DNA of 64,000 nt from Corynebacterium mucifaciens (GTDB lineage: Bacteria; Actinomycetota; Actinomycetes; Mycobacteriales; Mycobacteriaceae): positions 83,292 through 147,291 of the forward strand of contig NZ_JAAXPF010000007.1 of assembly GCF_012396315.1 (NCBI RefSeq). Direction: 5' to 3'. The notes beneath the pieces were generated by a model that saw nothing but the letters and a program-made list of their open reading frames with translations, was not told the origin of the DNA and made no database searches. Within the stretch, counting starts at the first letter, position 1. Each line of letters opens with the position of its first letter. Shown one piece after another: positions 63,350 through 64,000 of the stretch. The translations under genes were made by a program, and so were the position numbers.

Positions 63350-63922
63350 AACACGTTTCTAGCTGGGGGTTTGTGTTGTTGCTGGGGGGTGTGTAACTTA
63401 TATCGAGTCAGCGAGACCGACAACGCCCCGCTGGAGAGACCGACAAGGTGCTCCGGTTTGTGTGGCGGGCAGGAAAACAATCGCTGGTGGATTCCTTCAG
63501 TCGCTTGGATGCTGGCTCACTGTGTGTGGGTTGGTGTTGGGTGTGCTGGTGTTGTTTGAGAACTCGATAGTGTGCCAATGTACTTTTGTTGCGTGGGTGT
63601 GTGTTGCCTGCCCTTGTTTGTGCACTGCGTGGTGGATGCCTGCTGTTGTTGGGTGTGTGCCGGTGGTGGCGTGGTTGAATTCCATTGATGGATCGCGTCA
63701 TCTGTTTGGTTCAGTGCGCGGGGGTGTGGTTGACATGCTTTTCAACTCGCGTATTTTTTGATCGGCCCTGTTGTGCCCCGTCGGGTTAGGGGTCGGTCGT
63801 TGTTGAACCTTGTAATTTTTGGAAATTTTTTGCCAGTTCAGCATCACTGCGTTGTGGTGGTGTTGGGTGGTTGGTTTTTGGTTGGGTTTCGGGCTTTTCA
63901 CGGCCTTGTTTCTTGCTGAAAC
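63350..63922 (+). promoter_or_regulatory. rRNA operon promoter and leader region
   Basis: No gene was seen in these 573 bases. The first 370 bases are GT-rich with few C on this strand. TTGTTG (63376-63381) and TATATC (63399-63404), 17 bases apart, may be an upstream promoter. TTGTTTGAGAACTCGATAG around 63551-63569 resembles the conserved antitermination/processing element of actinobacterial rRNA leaders. Confidence 0.7.
63730..63757 (+). promoter_or_regulatory. Strong SigA-type promoter of the rRNA operon
   Basis: TTGACA (63730-63735), 16 bases, TATTTT (63752-63757). It is the best consensus match in the window and about 165 bases before the 16S gene. An AT-rich stretch with T-runs (63810-63835) follows in the leader. 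Confidence 0.75.

Positions 63923-64000
<78 letters not shown>

Noticed and set aside
63408..63701. Small open frames in the rRNA leader
   Set aside because: They have no ribosome sites, unusual composition, and lie within the expected rRNA promoter and leader.

Overview
The window is chromosomal DNA from a GC-rich actinobacterium, almost certainly a Corynebacterium. It carries mycothiol synthase (mshD), OtsAB trehalose synthesis, a CarD regulator, an LmeA-type envelope protein, a RamA-type LuxR regulator next to cysK-cysE, and the purS-purQ-purL arrangement of purine genes. Gene order (radA-lpqE-carD-ispD..ispF-cysS; thrE-phoRS-HIT-purDBC; nucH-purSQL; purF-purM; pstSCAB-phoU-dusB-actA; cysK-cysE-ramA-murA) follows, from memory, one stretch of the Corynebacterium glutamicum chromosome. 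The species cannot be named from the sequence alone.

Layout. 1-9143: a secreted lipase (cut by the window start), a DUF4236 protein, mutY, carbonic anhydrase, a membrane-anchored protein, radA, an LpqE-like lipoprotein, carD, and an ispD-ispF pair split by a DUF222/HNH endonuclease gene that has its own promoter and an SOS-like box. 9206-11584: three tandem genes for secreted, mutually related proteins of unknown function. 11596-18792: cysS, an RlmB-type methyltransferase, an esterase, the ots operon and thrE. 18872-28538: tRNA-Thr, a PhoRS-type two-component system, a HIT protein, purD, purB, a lipoprotein, purC, an S9 peptidase and a DUF2334 protein. 28520-33924: a zinc ABC importer under a Zur-like palindrome, and a large exported nuclease. 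34141-41428: purS, purQ, purL, a double-hotdog thioesterase, an SCP-like protein, purF and purM. 41482-46070: DUF3073, YgfZ, a PabC-like enzyme, nitrobindin, LmeA and MshD. 46236-52372: pstSCAB, phoU and dusB. 52549-57717: CoA-transferase actA, tRNA-Lys, a Zymomonas-type pyruvate decarboxylase, a broken urea-transporter gene and a ZIP transporter. 57807-58940: tRNAs Glu, Asp, Asp and Phe, with a decayed UvrA-like gene between the two identical tRNA-Asp copies. 59000-63349: a small acetyltransferase, cysE, cysK, ramA and murA. 63350-64000: promoter and leader of an rRNA operon, ending in the 5' end of 16S rRNA.

How it works together. Most genes are housekeeping. The window holds nearly a complete set of purine genes (D, B, C, S, Q, L, F, M) interleaved with a phosphate-starvation system: sensor/regulator, Pst importer, PhoU and an extracellular nuclease. 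A TTCACC-N5-TTCACT direct repeat lies upstream of both pstS and nucH and is the best candidate PhoR site. Zinc supply is covered by a Zur-boxed ABC importer and a ZIP protein. RamA and the CoA-transferase point to acetate metabolism, and pyruvate decarboxylase is an unusual addition to it.

A recurring feature is the leaderless gene: a TAnnnT -10 hexamer lies 6-8 bases before the start codon of many genes. At three divergent junctions a single TAnnnTA heptamer can serve as the -10 for both directions. This was used to choose several start codons. No CRISPR array, insertion sequence or prophage was seen. The most unusual items are the three secreted paralogues, the SOS-boxed HNH gene inside the isp operon, the pyruvate decarboxylase, and the two decayed genes.
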